Below are positions 5,594 to 6,635 of a DNA stretch of 6,635 nucleotides, one piece after another. The notes under the pieces were generated by a model. It was not told the DNA's origin, ran no database searches, and saw only the letters and a program-made list of their open reading frames with translations. A program made the position numbers and the translations under genes. This stretch comes from Treponema sp. (GTDB lineage: Bacteria; Spirochaetota; Spirochaetia; Treponematales; Breznakiellaceae), in assembly GCA_031261385.1 (NCBI GenBank), contig JAISJS010000197.1:1-6635 (forward strand), given 5' to 3'. Position 1 is the stretch's first letter, and each line of letters begins with the position of its first letter.

Positions 5594-6568
5594 TTAAAAT
5601 GGTGATATACGCTGCTTAAATGATGGAACCCGTTCTTCAACTTTTATCCATGTCAATTCATGTTTATTATGATGCAGATGGACCACCGTACTGCCGCTTA
5701 TTTCCGCAAACAGGCGGGTCGTTTCAAAATCGGGGGCGCCCTGCATTTTAATCGTGCAGATAAAATTTTTGCAGAGGCCTGAGGCCAGCCACTTTTGTAT
5801 CCATTCATAGAGACGCGGAGGGTAACAGATCACATCGGAAAAAACCCAATCTACGGGACCTGAGTCTTTGGGCATGAGGGTAAAAGCGTCATGTTTGATA
5901 AAGCGCACACCGGGCATCGCCGCCGTTTTGCCTTCCAGTGCGGCGCGATCAACGGCGGTAACTGACGCGCCGAGTTTTGCCAGGGCCCAGGTCCAGCCGC
6001 CGGGGCTTGCTCCGGCGTCAAGGCATTTTTCACCGGGAAGCGGCCATTTACGGCAGCGGACCAATGCTTCCCACAGTTTAAGGTAGGCGCGGCTTGGAGG
6101 GCCTTCCTTGTCTTCCTCAAATTCGATGACCCCTGCGGGGAAAGGGCTCGAACAGCGGGGACTGGCTATCATCGTATGGGCGTCAAGCAGGGTAAATGCG
6201 CCGACGGGGGCATCGGGACAGAGCCATGGGAAAGGCCGTTTTTTTGCACTGATGGGAGGCAGGCGTTCGGTAATAAGCGCCCCTCTGCGAAACTGGGTAA
6301 AAAAAACCGGCGCCCAATTCCGCTGAATATTCCGCAGAGCAGCGGCGGCTTCGGAGATCGAATCAAATTCAATGCGGTATGGTTCAAGCCAGATATTCCG
6401 GTTCCAAAAAACCGGCGCAGGATTCGAATCATTTTTAACATGGTAAAAAGGTCCCCAAATTTCCGGAAAATCCGCAGCCCTGCCGGTGAGTTTCAGTTCC
6501 TGCTTCAGGTGATCTTCAAATTCCGGAATTGCCTGGAAAATTTGCCCGGAGAGGGGGCTTTTGGTCAT
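5594..6568 (-). CDS. FtsJ-fold SAM-dependent RNA methyltransferase, RlmM-like
   Basis: This 324-residue protein's C-terminal half is an FtsJ/RrmJ-type 2'-O-ribose methyltransferase. The SAM-binding motif I is D184-A-G-A-S-P-G-G-W-T193. An acidic motif II residue Asp207 sits in T-A-V-D-R. The K-D-K-E tetrad of this fold can be assigned as Lys164 (S-R-A-Y-L-K-L), Asp245 (V-F-S-D-V), Lys274 (C-T-I-K-M) and Glu304 (N-K-H-E-L-T). The D-A-G-A-S-P-G-G-W-T motif and the W-L-x-x-G-L-C-K spacing resemble E. coli RlmM, which methylates C2498 of 23S rRNA. The N-terminal region (1 to about 125) opens with F-Q-A-I-P-E-F-E-D-H-L-K-Q-E-L, like the start of THUMP-associated ferredoxin-like domains, but is shorter than in RlmM (366 residues). 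The ATG overlaps the upstream stop as ATGA and has no clear Shine-Dalgarno, suggesting translational coupling. The catalytic class is secure; the precise nucleotide is inference. Confidence 0.85.
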   Translation of the reverse strand: MTKSPLSGQIFQAIPEFEDHLKQELKLTGRAADFPEIWGPFYHVKNDSNPAPVFWNRNIWLEPYRIEFDSISEAAAALRNIQRNWAPVFFTQFRRGALITERLPPISAKKRPFPWLCPDAPVGAFTLLDAHTMIASPRCSSPFPAGVIEFEEDKEGPPSRAYLKLWEALVRCRKWPLPGEKCLDAGASPGGWTWALAKLGASVTAVDRAALEGKTAAMPGVRFIKHDAFTLMPKDSGPVDWVFSDVICYPPRLYEWIQKWLASGLCKNFICTIKMQGAPDFETTRLFAEISGSTVVHLHHNKHELTWIKVEERVPSFKQRISPF

Positions 6569-6635
6569 ACGCTTTGAGAATCTACCGCAGAAGAACGCCA
6601 GGTAAGATAATCAACATACCGCTGAAAGAGCTTTC
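6565..6635 (-). CDS. C-terminal end of an unidentified upstream gene (partial)
   Basis: On the minus strand an open frame enters from the window edge and ends at TGA (6567-6565), giving 22 visible residues: K-L-F-Q-R-Y-V-D-Y-L-T-W-R-S-S, then A-V-D-S-Q-S-V. The stop shares four bases (ATGA) with the RlmM-like start, a usual arrangement of coupled operon genes, and composition looks protein-like. Too little is visible to name a family. The other open frame here ends in TAG at 6586-6584 and has a hydrophobic reading (M-L-I-I-L-P-G-V), so the choice rests mainly on the ATGA overlap. Confidence 0.45.
   Translation of the reverse strand, partial: KLFQRYVDYLTWRSSAVDSQSV

Noticed and set aside
6176..6577. 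133-residue plus-strand open frame
   Set aside because: It is antisense to the RlmM-like gene and has no ribosome site or family resemblance.
1..6635. tRNA, rRNA, CRISPR, transposase, integrase or known defence genes
   Set aside because: None is seen. The WYL regulator family is common near defence loci, but nothing else here supports such a locus.

Overview
The window looks like ordinary chromosomal DNA of a spirochaete, most likely a Treponema-type organism from a gut. This is an inference from several features: a relaxed spirochaete-style lipobox (V-F-S-C), an outer-membrane barrel gene beside a lipoprotein gene, frequent TTG starts, a long-form DUF815 ATPase, and base composition that swings between AT-rich and GC-rich genes. 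No rRNA, tRNA, insertion sequence, CRISPR array or phage gene is visible.

Plus strand, 1-3725. The window opens inside a WYL-domain transcriptional regulator (1-546), of which only the C-terminal WYL and WCX parts are present. After about 100 bases holding two small inverted repeats and a weak promoter candidate come two tightly linked envelope genes. The first is a small secreted, probably outer-membrane beta-barrel protein (650-1240). The second is a lipoprotein with a transglutaminase-like Cys-His-Glu catalytic core and a Ca-binding-like Asp/Asn-Gly motif (1250-2032). A second intergenic stretch with a reasonable promoter precedes a 530-residue AAA+ ATPase of the DUF815 family (2133-3725) with a long helical N-terminal extension.

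Minus strand, 6635-3744, convergent with the ATPase. Four co-directional genes look like one operon. In transcription order they are the last 22 codons of an unidentified gene, whose stop overlaps the next start in ATGA; an FtsJ-fold RlmM-like 2'-O-ribose RNA methyltransferase (6568-5594); a THUMP-domain RlmL/YpsC-like guanine-N2 RNA methyltransferase (5573-4362); and a TetR-family regulator (4340-3744). Spacings are -4, 20 and 21 bases. A consensus-like promoter lies across the start of the RlmL-like gene, so the distal half may also be transcribed alone, possibly from a leaderless start.

The two methyltransferases belong to families whose E. coli members modify 23S rRNA near the peptidyl-transferase centre (G2445 for RlmL, C2498 for RlmM), so their adjacency suggests a small 23S maturation module. 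The envelope pair is the least characterised part and the best candidate for something undescribed. I see no defence system or other clearly novel multi-gene machine.
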